This document shows positions 32,538-42,377 of a stretch of DNA of 64,000 nt, in pieces. The translations under genes were made by a program, and so were the position numbers. Origin of the DNA: Maribacter luteus (GTDB lineage Bacteria > Bacteroidota > Bacteroidia > Flavobacteriales > Flavobacteriaceae). A model generated the notes under the pieces. It was given only the letters and a program-made list of their open reading frames with translations. It was not told where the DNA came from and searched no databases. The DNA lies in assembly GCF_009674825.1 (NCBI RefSeq), contig NZ_WKJH01000005.1:297195-361194 (forward strand). The letters run 5' to 3'. The first letter of the stretch is position 1. Every line of letters begins with the position of its first letter.

Positions 32538-34166
32538 TTATTGCAATATGCCTTTGTATTTGTTATCGTTGGCCAATAACTCTTTTGCTGCCAAGATAGC
32601 CTCGTCATGGTTCAAATAATACGTAAATAACCCTTCACGGTAGAAGTATCTTTTTATGATTTCATCCTCTAATTTTTTCTTGATCTCTTTATGATATTTG
32701 TCCAAAGCGATTAACTTACTTTTTTCAATCTCATTTAATAAAGATCTATAGTTTTCCTTTACTGAATCACCCAGAATATCATCGTTCTCACTTGACATCG
32801 CTTCTTTAATGGCTTTTTCAGACTTTGTTTCATAAGCAAAATTACTTTGGGCGACAAAAGATTTGAACGTATCGAAGTCTGTGTCAGATAAGGAGAAATC
32901 ATTTACACTTTCAATACTATTTGTGTAATAGTAATCGGTTGCATAATCAAAAACAATATTGTTTTCATCCAATGCCTTCAATAACGAATTGGTATTCAGT
33001 TCATCAATAAGAATATCGGGTAAAACCCCACCACCGTCTTGGACCTTACGTCCATTCCTTGTTTTAAATTCATTGAATTGTGTTTGTCTTACCGCATTGC
33101 CATTTTCATCCCTATTCCAATAATCCAAGGATTGTATGCACCTTCCTGAAGAAGTGTAGTATCGGCTAATGGTTACTTTCAATTGCGTTCCATAAGTAAG
33201 TTTCATAGGCCTTTGAACCAGACCTTTTCCAAAACTACGGGCACCCATGATCACGGCACGATCTAAATCTTGAAGACTTCCGGAAACGATCTCACTGGCC
33301 GAAGCACTGTTGCCGTTAACCAAAACCACCAAGGGAATTTCAGTGTCAACGGGTTTATGTTTGGTCCTGTATTCCGAATTGAATTTTTTAACTTTTGATT
33401 TGGTGGTAACGATCAACTCCCCTTTTGGAACAAAAAGATTGGTTACGTTAATGGCCTCTGATAGTAATCCCCCAGGGTTTCCACGAAGGTCCAAAATAAT
33501 CTTTTCCGCACCTCTTCCTTTAAGATCCAACAAGGCATCCTTGGTTTGCGCAGAAGCTTTGGCATTGAATTTGGCCAAGACGATAAAGCCAGTCTTCGCA
33601 TCTACCATATCATAATAGGGTACGGCATCTACCTCTATGGATTCACGTTTAATGGTTGTGGTGTTCGTCTTACCTTGCCTTTTGTACGTTATCTCCACTT
33701 CGGAATTGTTCGCACCTTTAAGAAGTTCGCTGGCATTATCATCAAAATCAGCGACATTGATATTTCCGATTTTGACTATTTCATCCCCTGCTTTTAATCC
33801 CGCTTTGTCGGCAGGGTAATCTTTATAAGGCTCTATGACCAACAATCGGTCATTATATGAACGAACCACTGCCCCGATACCGGAATATTCCCCTGCGTTG
33901 TTTATTTTAAACGCCTCTACGTCCTGCTCGTTCAAGAATTTGGTATAGGGATCTAATTCATTGAGCATGTTTTTTATGGCAGTATCCATCAATTCCGCAG
34001 GATTGGTCTCATCAACATAATTCATGTTGAGTTCCTTAAAAAGTGTGGTAAAAATCTCTATTTGTTTCGCTATTTCGAAAAAATCACTTTTAAAACTACT
34101 ACCAACAAGTAAAAAAGTTATCGCCAATACCGGGATAAGTACCTTTTTCTTAATCAACTTTTGCAT
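32538..34166 (-). CDS. S41 family C-terminal processing peptidase
   Basis: This 542-residue periplasmic protease has an N-terminal membrane anchor or signal (LIPVLAITFLLVGSSF). The order is helical N-terminal region (about 25-80), PDZ domain (about 85-170; YSGIGAVV, DKAGLKAGDEIVKIG), then the catalytic S41 domain with the Ser in NGNSASASEIVSGSLQD and the Lys in ARSFGKGLVQ. The C-terminal 150 residues are helical and charged. CtpA-type proteases trim C-termini of exported proteins. Its start overlaps the end of rnpA by 17 bases, so the two are translationally coupled. Confidence 0.94.
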   Translation of the reverse strand: MQKLIKKKVLIPVLAITFLLVGSSFKSDFFEIAKQIEIFTTLFKELNMNYVDETNPAELMDTAIKNMLNELDPYTKFLNEQDVEAFKINNAGEYSGIGAVVRSYNDRLLVIEPYKDYPADKAGLKAGDEIVKIGNINVADFDDNASELLKGANNSEVEITYKRQGKTNTTTIKRESIEVDAVPYYDMVDAKTGFIVLAKFNAKASAQTKDALLDLKGRGAEKIILDLRGNPGGLLSEAINVTNLFVPKGELIVTTKSKVKKFNSEYRTKHKPVDTEIPLVVLVNGNSASASEIVSGSLQDLDRAVIMGARSFGKGLVQRPMKLTYGTQLKVTISRYYTSSGRCIQSLDYWNRDENGNAVRQTQFNEFKTRNGRKVQDGGGVLPDILIDELNTNSLLKALDENNIVFDYATDYYYTNSIESVNDFSLSDTDFDTFKSFVAQSNFAYETKSEKAIKEAMSSENDDILGDSVKENYRSLLNEIEKSKLIALDKYHKEIKKKLEDEIIKRYFYREGLFTYYLNHDEAILAAKELLANDNKYKGILQ

Positions 34167-34506
34167 TATCGATTTTATTTAGAAATTTCTGAAGAATTGC
34201 AAGCATGCCTTTTTCAACCTGTTTATACGTGGGCATGTCTTTGCCAAGATATAAAATTAGAAACGTAAAGTTTCCCTCACTATTGTTAAAAACCAGATGT
34301 TTGTTAAGTCTGTAAGTCTCTCGTAGTAATCGTTTTATCCGATTTCGTTTCACGGCACTTTTAAAATTCTTTTTTGGAACGGCCACCCCGGTTTTAAACC
34401 GTACTTCCATAGGTTCGTCCATTTTTAAATATATAAGTTTATAAGGAAAACTCGAGAGGTGCTTTCCTTCCTTGAAAAGTTGTTCGATCAACTTCTTGCT
34501 CTTCAA
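34150..34506 (-). CDS. rnpA: Ribonuclease P protein component
   Basis: This 118-residue basic protein helps the RNase P RNA bind and cut precursor tRNAs. The family core is present: RFKTGVAVPKKNFKSAVKRNRIKRLLRETYRLN, holding the RNR signature helix, and the FxF-like strand near FLILYLG. Length is normal. The usual partner rpmH is not upstream; instead there is a 250-base non-coding gap, and the downstream S41 peptidase overlaps by 17 bases. A TACTTTTG on the minus strand at 34636-34629 may be the -7 promoter element. Confidence 0.93.
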   Translation of the reverse strand: MKSKKLIEQLFKEGKHLSSFPYKLIYLKMDEPMEVRFKTGVAVPKKNFKSAVKRNRIKRLLRETYRLNKHLVFNNSEGNFTFLILYLGKDMPTYKQVEKGMLAILQKFLNKIDNAKVD

Positions 34507-34757
34507 CTTTTCTTTTCTGGGAAAAGTAAAGTTGTGTTTTTCTATGTTGTTCGTTTTTATGGAATCCTGACTTAATGGGGTAAAACCCTATTTTAAATAT
34601 GCATAAAGACATTCTTTATACCATGATGCAAAAGTAAAGAAAATTCGTTGCATGGGTTTTTATGACAATTGTCATTTGTACGCAGCATAAAAAGGTTCTA
34701 TCTTGTATGGAATAATGCCTATTTTGCAATAACTTGCAGACTTTAATACAATTGATA

Positions 34758-36608
34758 ATGGGAGAATTGAATGTTGAGAAATTAATTGGCAATCCTAACA
34801 AGGGAATGTACCTTAAACAGCTGATCGCTGATATAAAAGCATTGGAATTGATGCTCGAGAACGACATGTTCGAGAAAGATGTTTCAAGAGTAGGGGTAGA
34901 GCAAGAGTTTTGTTTGGTAAATGAAGAATGGGAACCTGCGAAAAATGCCGATCAGATATTGGAGAAATTGAATAAAAAGTATTTTACTTCTGAATTGGCG
35001 CTTTATAATCTTGAGATTAATTTGGAGCCTGTGGAATTCAAAGGTGAATGCTTTTCAGAGTTGCATGGTAAGTTGAAAGAACTTTTGGATCAAGCCCAGA
35101 AAGCTGCCGAGGAATTCGATACCAAATTGGTTCTTACGGGTATTTTGCCCACTATTAGGTCAAAGCATTTAAAATTGTCGTACATGACACCTGTAAAGAG
35201 GTATCAGGTACTGAACGAAGCAATTACCGAGGTTCGTAAAAACGATATAGAACTGCATATAAAAGGAGTGGATGAGTTGAACCTTAAACACGACTCAATC
35301 CTTTATGAAGGCTGTAACACGAGTTTTCAAGCGCATTTGCAAATAGATCCGAATAATTTTGCTGAAACTTATAATTGGGCCCAGGCCATTGCCGGTCCGG
35401 TTTTATCCATATGCACCAATTCCCCCTTGTTAGTGGGTCGAGAGCTTTGGGAAGAATCACGTATTGCACTTTTTGCACAAAGTGTAGATACAAGGGCAAG
35501 CACCTTTATTCTTAACGAGAGGGAATCTAGGGTAGGTTTTGGGAATGATTGGGCCGAAGGATCGGTCGTTGATTTCTTTAAGGATTCCGTAATCCGATTC
35601 AGGAGCTTGCTGACCACTGATTTCGATACCGATAGTTTAACGGAACTTGAAGAAGGCAATGTTCCTAAATTGAAAGCATTGAAATTGCATAATGGTACGG
35701 TTTATAAATGGAATAGGCTGTGTTATGGCACCACCAACGGTAAACCCCATATGCGATTGGAAAACAGGTATTTGCCATCCGGGCCTTCAACGGCAGATGA
35801 GATCGCGAATATGATGTTCTGGGTGGGGTTAATGAAAGGAAGACCAAAAGAGTTCGATAATATCCATACCAAAATGGATTTCAAGGATATAAAGAGCAAC
35901 TTCTTCAATGCAGCTAGATACGGAATGGCGGCCCAGTTTTATTGGGACAATAAATTGATCTCAAGTCACGATCTTATCCTAGACCATTTATTACCCATGG
36001 CTTATAGGGGATTATATAGTATGAATGTAGCCCCCAAGGATGCCGAAAACTATTTAAGGATGATCAAACATCGTGTACGATCAACCAATGGTTCACGATG
36101 GATGGTTGAAGGATTCAGAAAATTAAAAAAAGAATATAAGACCTCCGACGCCCTGAAAATATTGACTGCCACCATTTACGAAAGACAGCAAAAGGGCTAT
36201 GCGATCGATGCATGGCAATTACCAAGAGGCGATGAGTTCAGGGTTCCCAAAGAGAACAGGAAAATCGGGGAACGTATGAATATCAAAATGATCACCGCCC
36301 AGGAAAATGACAGTTTAGAGTTGGTGTTGAGCATGATGCGTTGGAAGGATATTCACCATGTACCCATTCTTAATGATCATATGGATTTGGTAGGTCTTCT
36401 TACATGGACAGATGTTGTAAAGTATTTGGATCGTCCCGAAGACCATGGCGAAACCATTAAGAACATCATGCAACGCGATTTGATAGTTGTTGATCCCGCT
36501 ACACCATTGGAAGAGGCACAGGCCCTTATGCAGAGCAATAAGATAAATTGCTTACCCATAGTACGTAACAATAGGTTGATCGGTATTGTCACCTCCAAAG
36601 ATCTTTGA
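34758..36608 (+). CDS. Glutamate-cysteine ligase-like (GCS2) protein with C-terminal CBS pair
   Basis: This 616-residue protein joins a GCS2/YbdK-type carboxylate-amine ligase domain (about 10-470) to two CBS domains (about 485-616). GCS2 signs are VGVEQEFCLVN, LYNLEINLEPVEF, CNTSFQAHLQID and RLENRYLPSGPSTADEIANM, with the Glu and Arg residues of the ATP/metal site. The CBS part contains HVPILNDHMDLVGLLTWTDV and KINCLPIVRNNRLIGIVTSKDL, which usually sense adenine nucleotides. The true amine substrate is unknown; glutathione synthesis is not implied. I chose ATG 34758 over a TTG at 34734. The following gene starts 3 bases after the stop. Confidence 0.87.
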   Translation: MGELNVEKLIGNPNKGMYLKQLIADIKALELMLENDMFEKDVSRVGVEQEFCLVNEEWEPAKNADQILEKLNKKYFTSELALYNLEINLEPVEFKGECFSELHGKLKELLDQAQKAAEEFDTKLVLTGILPTIRSKHLKLSYMTPVKRYQVLNEAITEVRKNDIELHIKGVDELNLKHDSILYEGCNTSFQAHLQIDPNNFAETYNWAQAIAGPVLSICTNSPLLVGRELWEESRIALFAQSVDTRASTFILNERESRVGFGNDWAEGSVVDFFKDSVIRFRSLLTTDFDTDSLTELEEGNVPKLKALKLHNGTVYKWNRLCYGTTNGKPHMRLENRYLPSGPSTADEIANMMFWVGLMKGRPKEFDNIHTKMDFKDIKSNFFNAARYGMAAQFYWDNKLISSHDLILDHLLPMAYRGLYSMNVAPKDAENYLRMIKHRVRSTNGSRWMVEGFRKLKKEYKTSDALKILTATIYERQQKGYAIDAWQLPRGDEFRVPKENRKIGERMNIKMITAQENDSLELVLSMMRWKDIHHVPILNDHMDLVGLLTWTDVVKYLDRPEDHGETIKNIMQRDLIVVDPATPLEEAQALMQSNKINCLPIVRNNRLIGIVTSKDL

Positions 36609-36611
36609 CAG

Positions 36612-37832
36612 ATGACTGAAACCCCGAGCCCCAAGATCGATGTAAAGACCAAACGTTTTATTGGTCAAATCCAAGGGGAGACTCCGGGGCCTGTTTTGAT
36701 ATTTTTCGGGGGAATACATGGTAACGAACAAGCTGGGGTTACTGCCCTCGAAAATGTCCTAAAGGAATTGGGTAAAGGCGATTTCAGTTATCATGGTAGT
36801 CTTTATGCCATTAAAGGTAATTTACCTGCATTATCAAAAGGTAAGCGGTATCTGGATAAGGATTTGAACCGAATTTGGACGAAAACAGAAATCGAAAGGA
36901 TTCAGAACAGTGACTATGAACATCTTTTGAACGAAGAGAAGGAGTTGCTGGAAATATTTATACTGGTTCAAGGTATTTTGGAAACTGAAAAAGGACCTTT
37001 TTATTTTATCGATTACCATACTACCTCTAGTAAAACACTGCCTTTTATCACCATTAACGATGCTTTGATCAATAGGAGGTTCTCAAAACTATTCCCTGTA
37101 CCCATAATTCTTGGTATCGAGGAGTATTTAGAAGGACCTTTGTTGAGTTACATTAATGAAAGGGGTTATGTTTCCTTAGGTTTTGAATCGGGTCAACATA
37201 CCGAGGATGCTTCGATCAAGAACAGTATCGCATTTACTTGGTTGGCCATGGTGTATAGCGGATTTTTAAACAAATCCAACATCAATAACTTTAAAGGGTA
37301 CTATGGGCAACTTCAAAATTCCGCTGGGAACGACTCCAATTTTTATGAAATAGTTCACCGCCATGCCCTTGATGATAATAGCGAATTTAAAATGATGGCT
37401 GGGTTCCATAGTTTTGAGGAAGTGGTTGAGGGAACCCCCATAGCCATAGAAAATGAAGAGTTCATAGAAGCGGAGAAAGATACCATAATCTTTATGCCTT
37501 TGTATCAGGAACAAGGTGGTGAAGGCTTTTTTCTGATACGTAAACTCCCATTTTGGGTACTCGCCTTATCCGCTTTTTTAAGAAGGATTAGATTTGGCAC
37601 CCTTTTACATTATTTGCCCGGTCTTTCTTGGGCCAATAAAGAAAAAGAATCCCTTATGGTCAATACAAGGGTCGCTACTTTCTTCACAAGGCCATTTTTT
37701 CACCTTTTAGGCTATAGGAACCGCATTATAGACAAGACCCATTTTATAATGAACAATCGGGAGCTTACAGCTAAAAACGGGATGTATAGAAATACCTGGT
37801 GGTATAGGATCACTACCCGAAAATCGATTTAA
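36612..37832 (+). CDS. Succinylglutamate desuccinylase/aspartoacylase-family protein
   Basis: This 406-residue zinc hydrolase-like protein has GGIHGNEQAG (His and Glu zinc ligands), the RYLDKDLNRIW arginine segment and IDYHTTSS (third ligand) in its first 140 residues. This is the M14-related family that removes acyl groups from N-acyl amino acids. Residues 240-310 look like the usual beta-sandwich (GFHSFEEVVEGTPIA). The last 90 residues are longer than typical and end in a basic, aromatic tail (FLLGYRNRIID). It is in an operon with the GCS2-CBS gene 3 bases upstream, suggesting the two act on one amide-linked metabolite. Confidence 0.85.
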   Translation: MTETPSPKIDVKTKRFIGQIQGETPGPVLIFFGGIHGNEQAGVTALENVLKELGKGDFSYHGSLYAIKGNLPALSKGKRYLDKDLNRIWTKTEIERIQNSDYEHLLNEEKELLEIFILVQGILETEKGPFYFIDYHTTSSKTLPFITINDALINRRFSKLFPVPIILGIEEYLEGPLLSYINERGYVSLGFESGQHTEDASIKNSIAFTWLAMVYSGFLNKSNINNFKGYYGQLQNSAGNDSNFYEIVHRHALDDNSEFKMMAGFHSFEEVVEGTPIAIENEEFIEAEKDTIIFMPLYQEQGGEGFFLIRKLPFWVLALSAFLRRIRFGTLLHYLPGLSWANKEKESLMVNTRVATFFTRPFFHLLGYRNRIIDKTHFIMNNRELTAKNGMYRNTWWYRITTRKSI

Positions 37833-37844
37833 GCCCCCGGTTTT

Positions 37845-39710
37845 CTAATTATTGGCTTGCCACAAATTGTTTTGCGGATCAACGTCGGCCATTAGTTGTG
37901 AAGGATCTATCATTATGGCCGTTATATCCTCTATAGGCTTGTCTACAGAAAAATCAAAAGTCGGATATGCCCAGGGCCAATCCGGCAAAGTGGTTCGTTG
38001 AATATCCCCGTAAGGGTTTTCCTTTTCCCCACGCATCATACGAAGGGGTGCGTAAAAAGTTTCACGGGTACCATCTGAATATACTACCAGAATATCCAAA
38101 GGCATTGGCATAAGCCCTATTCTTTCCAAAGTTATTTTTGTTTTGGAACCTTCATTTATTACATCTTTTACACCGTAATCGATGGTATTTGTAGTCTGTG
38201 TCCAATCAGTCAGGTACCAATCCAGTTCCATTCCGGATACTTTCTCTGCCGTTCTTTTGAAATCGTTGGGAGTAGGATGTTCGAATTTAAAATCGTCATA
38301 ATATTTATGCAGGGTCTCCATTAATTTATCCTGCCCAATGATATAACCTAATTGTGCAAGGAAAACAGCACCTTTACTATAGGCCGATACCCCATAAGCA
38401 AAATTATTGTCATAACGATCGGCATGGGTGGTCTGGGGCTGCTCTTTACCTGATAGCGCTAACCTTCGGTACCCATTGTAGGTATTTTCAAAAGGATTCT
38501 CTTTGTTTTGCTCCATGATCTTGTTCATACAGAGCGTAGAGATAAAGGTGGTAAAACCTTCATCCATCCACTCATGTTTGGATTCATTGGTGGCCAAAAC
38601 ATGTTGAAACCAAGAGTGGGCCATTTCGTGGGTCATTACCCCCACCAAACTACCGAATTTACGGCCGCCTGTGATAAGGGTACTCATGGCATACTCCATT
38701 CCCCCATCACCCCCGTGGATCACTGAATATTGCTCATAAGGGTATTTACCGATATTGTCACTGTAGAATTTCATGGCTTCAGCGGTTTTAGGCTGAAGTT
38801 TTTTCCAGTTATCACGGATTTCAGGATCGTTTTTATATAGAAAATGGAGTAGGGGGCCGTTTTCTACCTGTAAGGTGTCATGAACATATTTTGGGTCTGC
38901 AGCCCACATAAAGTCATGAACCATTGGAGCCTTAAAGTGCCAGGTAAGGGTCTTACCCTTTACTTTTTTCACTTTTGTTCCAGGAGCCTCATAACCATGC
39001 CCTATTTCTTGCGCATTTTGGAGGTAGCCGGTGCCACCGACAACATAACCCTTGTCTATGGTCAGTTCAACGTCGAAATCTCCCCAAACCCCATGAAATT
39101 CCCTGGCAATATAAGGATCGGCATGCCATCCTTCAAAATCATACTCGGCCAGTTTAGGGTACCATTGGCTCATGGATAAAGCAACTCCCTCTTCGTTATT
39201 TCGCCCAGAACGGCGGATCTGTAAAGGAACCTGTCCGTTAAAGGTCATTTCAAAAGTGGTTTTTCCACCAGAGGGAATAGGTTTGGCCAATTCAACGACC
39301 AAAACAGTACCTTCTTCATTAAACGCAACTTTTTGTCCTTCCTGTAATAGGGAGGAAACATGTAAAAATCCAATTTCATCGGGTTTTAAAGCAGCTATCC
39401 TACTTTTTCCTTCCTCCATCATTCTGCCATCGGGATCTTCGATATTCTGTAAGCGAATATCCATTTCACTACCTGGCTGAAAAGCATTGAAATATAAATG
39501 ATAGTATACACGTGACAATTCTTCGGGAGAATTGTTCGTATAAACCAATTTCTGCGTGCCCTCATATTGATAGTTTTTAACATCCATATCGACCTTCATG
39601 GTGTAATCGACATGTTGTTGCCAATATGGTGTGTTGTTTTGCGCTTGCCCCAATGCCCCTAAGGCCATAAGAACTATAAGAAGTACTGTTTTTTTTAACT
39701 GCATATTCAA
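37845..39710 (-). CDS. M1 family zinc aminopeptidase, exported
   Basis: This 621-residue protein has a signal peptide (LLIVLMALGALGQAQ). The N-terminal saddle domain (about 25-230) leads to the catalytic domain with the zinc motif HEMAHSW (H-E-x-x-H) and the third ligand Glu in EWMDEGFTTF 18 residues later, and the GGMEYAM substrate motif (GxMEN-like, with Tyr for Asn). A CarbD-like C-terminal part lacks the long helical domain of classical aminopeptidase N, as in many Bacteroidota members. It starts 15 bases after the stop of the S8 protease and is probably on the same transcript. Confidence 0.92.
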   Translation of the reverse strand: MNMQLKKTVLLIVLMALGALGQAQNNTPYWQQHVDYTMKVDMDVKNYQYEGTQKLVYTNNSPEELSRVYYHLYFNAFQPGSEMDIRLQNIEDPDGRMMEEGKSRIAALKPDEIGFLHVSSLLQEGQKVAFNEEGTVLVVELAKPIPSGGKTTFEMTFNGQVPLQIRRSGRNNEEGVALSMSQWYPKLAEYDFEGWHADPYIAREFHGVWGDFDVELTIDKGYVVGGTGYLQNAQEIGHGYEAPGTKVKKVKGKTLTWHFKAPMVHDFMWAADPKYVHDTLQVENGPLLHFLYKNDPEIRDNWKKLQPKTAEAMKFYSDNIGKYPYEQYSVIHGGDGGMEYAMSTLITGGRKFGSLVGVMTHEMAHSWFQHVLATNESKHEWMDEGFTTFISTLCMNKIMEQNKENPFENTYNGYRRLALSGKEQPQTTHADRYDNNFAYGVSAYSKGAVFLAQLGYIIGQDKLMETLHKYYDDFKFEHPTPNDFKRTAEKVSGMELDWYLTDWTQTTNTIDYGVKDVINEGSKTKITLERIGLMPMPLDILVVYSDGTRETFYAPLRMMRGEKENPYGDIQRTTLPDWPWAYPTFDFSVDKPIEDITAIMIDPSQLMADVDPQNNLWQANN

Positions 39711-39725
39711 ATCAAGTGTTTAGTT

Positions 39726-41348
39726 TTATTTACCACGGGCTATTTGTTGGGCCATGATCAATGCGTTGTAGGCATTTACCATTTTACCTGATTTGCTGAT
39801 TTTATCCATAGTATTGGTTTTGGAAGAATCCCCCCCTAAAACAACAGTTGTCTCAGTGCTAAGGCCAGACTCCAAAATGATTTTCTTTATTTGGGAAGCA
39901 CTTAGACTAGGGTATTGCGACCAAACCAAAGCGGCAACGCCTGCCACTGCAGGTGAGGCCATGGATGTACCAGGCATAAATTCATATTCATTATGAGGTA
40001 TAGTGGAATAAATATCAGTTCCCGGAGCAAAGATATCAACGTTCACTTTTCCATAATTCGAATAAGAGGCTACCATCTCAGAACCATATTTAGGATCTAA
40101 TGCCCCAACAGTAATTACGTTATCAGCAATTTCCGGACCATTGTTTATTTGGTCATTTGGGAAATTGGGATTGTTCGGGTCATCTAGGTCCTTTCCATCG
40201 TTACCGGCGGCATGAACGATCAATACATCTTTTGAAGCGGCATATTTAATGGCATCATAAACCCACTCTGCATTTGGGGAATAAGACTTACCGAAGCTAC
40301 AATTAATGATTTTTGCGCCGTTATCAACTGCGTAGCGTATACCCAAAGCTATATCCTTGTCATATTCATCACCATTGGGCACGGCACGAATACTCATGAT
40401 TTCAACATTATTGGCCACCCCATTGGCACCGATACCGTTGTTCCTTTCTGCAGCGATAATACCAGCAACGTGGGTACCGTGACTTTCGTCCTCGACCCTG
40501 TTCTGGGGGTTCCCGTTCCCGTATTTGGTATCCATGATATCATAGGGATCGTCACCAACGACTTTTCTTCCGTCAAATTCAGCATTTAAATTATAGTTCA
40601 ACTGATCGGAGAAATGTTTTATTCCACCTTCCAATTGCTCTAATATTTCAGGAATAGTATCGGCATAAGTCAACATTTGCGTTAAAACGGCAACATTTCT
40701 TTGCATTGCTTCATCCTCTGTCTCTATTGCGGCCAAATCTTTTTTGGTATATTCTGATTTCCCTAGATGCTCTTTTACTGCGGAATCCGCACCTTTTACG
40801 GTTTGGTATATCTGCTCGTACTGTTGTTTGTTTGCTAGGGCTTCCGGATATTTTTTATCCAATTCGGCTTTGGCCTTTGCCTGTAATTCCGCGTCCCCGA
40901 TTTTTAAACGAACGATTCTGGCAAATTCCAATTGCTCATCATAAGATTCACCTAAGAGATTATACCCATGAATATCATCTACAAAGCCATTATTGTCATC
41001 ATCTATGTTATTACCGGGTTTTTCTTTCTTATTGGTCCATAAAACATCATCCAAATCTTCATGTTCAAGATCCATTCCCGAATCTAGGACAGCTACGATA
41101 ATTTTAGTTCCCTTTTTCTTCCCTATGATTTCACGATATGCTTTATCAACACTCATACCCGGAATGGTATCGGTCAATAAATCTGCATGGCTCCATGATT
41201 TTTTTTCACTTTCGGTCAATTCCGAAACTTTCAGTGGCAAGGAATCGATATTCTCCACTGGGGTAGAAATCAAGGTGGTTGCACCGCAACCCATTAAGAT
41301 ACTAGCTGTAAAAAACCCGATCAAAGGTTTGGAAATATTATGTTTCAT
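39726..41348 (-). CDS. S8 family subtilisin-like lipoprotein protease
   Basis: This 540-residue protease carries a lipobox (ILMGC, Cys21), so it is probably anchored in the outer membrane. The catalytic triad is intact: Asp89 in VAVLDSGMDLEHEDL, His290 in ESHGTHVAGIIAA and Ser in MPGTSMASPAVAG. The interval between Asp and His is about 200 residues, where most subtilases have about 35; the insert (about 135-280) is charged and probably helical. No T9SS C-terminal domain is present. The M1 aminopeptidase follows within 15 bases, so the pair may act together in peptide breakdown. Confidence 0.93.
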   Translation of the reverse strand: MKHNISKPLIGFFTASILMGCGATTLISTPVENIDSLPLKVSELTESEKKSWSHADLLTDTIPGMSVDKAYREIIGKKKGTKIIVAVLDSGMDLEHEDLDDVLWTNKKEKPGNNIDDDNNGFVDDIHGYNLLGESYDEQLEFARIVRLKIGDAELQAKAKAELDKKYPEALANKQQYEQIYQTVKGADSAVKEHLGKSEYTKKDLAAIETEDEAMQRNVAVLTQMLTYADTIPEILEQLEGGIKHFSDQLNYNLNAEFDGRKVVGDDPYDIMDTKYGNGNPQNRVEDESHGTHVAGIIAAERNNGIGANGVANNVEIMSIRAVPNGDEYDKDIALGIRYAVDNGAKIINCSFGKSYSPNAEWVYDAIKYAASKDVLIVHAAGNDGKDLDDPNNPNFPNDQINNGPEIADNVITVGALDPKYGSEMVASYSNYGKVNVDIFAPGTDIYSTIPHNEYEFMPGTSMASPAVAGVAALVWSQYPSLSASQIKKIILESGLSTETTVVLGGDSSKTNTMDKISKSGKMVNAYNALIMAQQIARGK

Positions 41349-41428
41349 TGTATAAAAATTGAATTAATGTCTATGTTTAAAGATTAGTATTTACTGTAGA
41401 TATTTTTCAAAAGTTCCAAAATTAGGTC

Positions 41429-42289
41429 TTAACCGAACAATTCATCAAAAGTGTGCACTTTATCTAAACGTACACCTCTTTCCGTTTTTTTAAGGGAACA
41501 GATTTCATGGTGGGCATCATGCTCCAAGAACAAATGATATTCAGATGAAATGGCATTATCCATGAACACTTTTTTTTCTTCCATGGTCAATAGTGGTCGG
41601 GTATCATATCCCATAACGTAGGGAATGGGAATATGCCCGGTCGTTGGCACTAAATCGGCGGCAAAGACAAGGTTTTTGCCTTTATATCGTAAAATAGGAA
41701 GCATTTGCTTGTCGGTATGGCCGTCTACGAACAATATGTCAAAACCTAATTCAGAATTTTCAATAAAAGTGCTTTCCCCCCTGTTTATGAATTTCAATTG
41801 CCCACTCTCTTGCATGGGGAGTAAGTTTTCTTTTAAGAAAGAGGCCTTCTCCCTAACGTTGGGTTCAATCGCCCATTGCCAATGATCCTTATTGGTCCAA
41901 AAGTGTGCATTTTTGAAGGCCGGTTCGTAACCTGTTCGATCTTTGTTCCATTGGATACTTCCTCCACAATGGTCAAAATGAAGGTGTGTCATAAAGACAT
42001 CGGTAATGTCATTACGATGAAAACCGTGTTTTGCCAATGATTTATCCAAGGAGTGATCTCCCCATTGATGGTAATAGCCGAAAAATTTATCGGATTGCTT
42101 ATTACCCATGCCCGTATCTATGAGAACCAATCTTTCACCATCCTCGACCAATAAACTGCGAGCGGCAATGTCTATCATATTATTACTATCTGCAGGATTG
42201 GTATTGTTCCAGATGGATTTTGGAACAACGCCGAACATAGCTCCACCATCTAATTTAAAGTTACCAGTCTCTATAGGATATAATATCAT
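41429..42289 (-). CDS. MBL-fold metallo-hydrolase
   Basis: This 286-residue protein has the metallo-beta-lactamase zinc motif THLHFDHCGG (H-x-H-x-D-H), a later VDGHTDKQ and LVFAADLVPT, and C-terminal LFLEHDAHHE. These match glyoxalase-II- or AHL-lactonase-like members with N-terminal LVLIDTGMG. Substrate is unknown. ATG 42289 (MILYPIETGNF) is preferred; the longer frame from 42316 starts with TTG and adds nine residues. It is a single gene, with about 80 bases to the S8 protease and 88 to the SulP gene. Confidence 0.87.
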   Translation of the reverse strand: MILYPIETGNFKLDGGAMFGVVPKSIWNNTNPADSNNMIDIAARSLLVEDGERLVLIDTGMGNKQSDKFFGYYHQWGDHSLDKSLAKHGFHRNDITDVFMTHLHFDHCGGSIQWNKDRTGYEPAFKNAHFWTNKDHWQWAIEPNVREKASFLKENLLPMQESGQLKFINRGESTFIENSELGFDILFVDGHTDKQMLPILRYKGKNLVFAADLVPTTGHIPIPYVMGYDTRPLLTMEEKKVFMDNAISSEYHLFLEHDAHHEICSLKKTERGVRLDKVHTFDELFG

Positions 42290-42377
42290 GTGAGGGAAAT
42301 CATAAAAAAACTGCAAATTAATAAAAGCGCAGGGTTTATTTATCCTAGCCCCTATTTAATTAATAGTTTTTAACAAA

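Noticed and set aside
34616..34867. Small minus-strand frame at the start of the GCS2 gene
   Set aside because: It overlaps the well-supported plus-strand gene and resembles no known protein.
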